DNA of 5,656 nucleotides from positions 1 through 5,656 of the forward strand of contig NZ_JAHDTG010000158.1 of NCBI RefSeq assembly GCF_018531475.1, in the 5' to 3' direction. Positions 5,533 through 5,656 of this stretch are shown piece after piece. The notes beneath the pieces are model-generated. The model saw only the letters and a list, made by a program, of their open reading frames with translations. It ran no database searches and was not told where the DNA came from. Every line of letters begins with the position of its first letter. Positions within the stretch are counted from its first letter, which is position 1. The translations under genes were made by a program, and so were the position numbers. The DNA comes from Pseudonocardia mahuensis. Lineage in GTDB: Bacteria; Actinomycetota; Actinomycetes; Mycobacteriales; Pseudonocardiaceae.

Positions 5533-5656
5533 ATGAGCATCCCCGATCCGCTCCGTCGACGCATCGTCGTCGGGGTCGACACGCACAAGCATGCCCACGT
5601 CGCCGTGGCGTTGGACCAGGTCGGGGCGGTGATCGGGAAGATCACCATCGCAGTTG
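5533..5656 (+). CDS. Second IS110-family transposase, N-terminal part (runs off the window)
   Basis: The visible 41 codons read MSIPDPLRRRIVVGVDTHKHAHVAVALDQVGAVIGKITIAV. The VGVDTHKHAHVAVALD motif is the first strand of the RuvC-like DEDD domain of IS110-family transposases, with the first catalytic Asp at residue 16 (5578-5580). The sequence differs clearly from the upstream copy (GLDVHRDTVVATV), so this is a different IS110 subgroup, not a duplication. ATG 5533 is chosen as start; GGGAAGGA lies 13 bases upstream, which is rather far. An in-frame GTG at 5497 would add 12 residues but lacks a clear ribosome site. Only 137 bp separate it from the previous transposase stop, leaving little room for a left end of its own. 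Confidence 0.8.
   Translation, partial: MSIPDPLRRRIVVGVDTHKHAHVAVALDQVGAVIGKITIAV

Overview
High GC content, GTG starts, purine-rich Shine-Dalgarno sites and protein families common in actinobacteria suggest a chromosomal or plasmid segment of an actinomycete (Actinomycetota). The genus cannot be named from the sequence. The window has two parts: a short run of ordinary cargo genes (about 1-2590) and a pile-up of insertion sequences (about 2700-5656).

Cargo part. The left edge holds the C-terminal part of a DUF4389 membrane protein. Its expected N-terminal part is replaced by unrelated sequence carrying a 16-bp imperfect inverted repeat, so the gene looks truncated by a mobile element or a rearrangement. 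A six-helix DUF4386 membrane protein (718-1515) and a zinc-free MDR-type NAD(P)-dependent oxidoreductase (1578-2588) follow. They lie on the same strand 62 bp apart and probably form an operon.

Mobile part. An IS3-family element begins near 2765. It has orfA (2831-3118), an A7G slippery site and orfB in the -1 frame. OrfB is cut after Asp226, five residues before the expected catalytic Glu, so the element is dead. What follows is the left end and transposase of an IS110-family element (transposase 4139-5395, RuvC-like DEDD residues plus a C-terminal catalytic-Ser motif). Only 137 bp after its stop codon a second IS110-family transposase begins (5533) and runs off the window. The missing IS3 3' end does not reappear, so the IS copies are nested or a deletion has occurred.

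Most interesting region. The roughly 345-bp non-coding left end of the first IS110 element (3793-4138) is where IS110-group elements encode their bridge RNA. It contains two RNA modules with the same layout: ATAGGAGTG, a two-tier stem with a bulge only on the 5' side, a CACCCTG motif, and a continuous 3' arm. Two such modules are what a target-binding loop and a donor-binding loop could look like. In addition, the transposase ribosome binding site lies in one arm of an 8-bp hairpin. The opposite arm can instead pair with an upstream copy of the same sequence inside module 2, which gives a possible two-state switch linking guide-RNA folding to transposase translation. This is inferred from base pairing seen by eye; no folding or database search was run.
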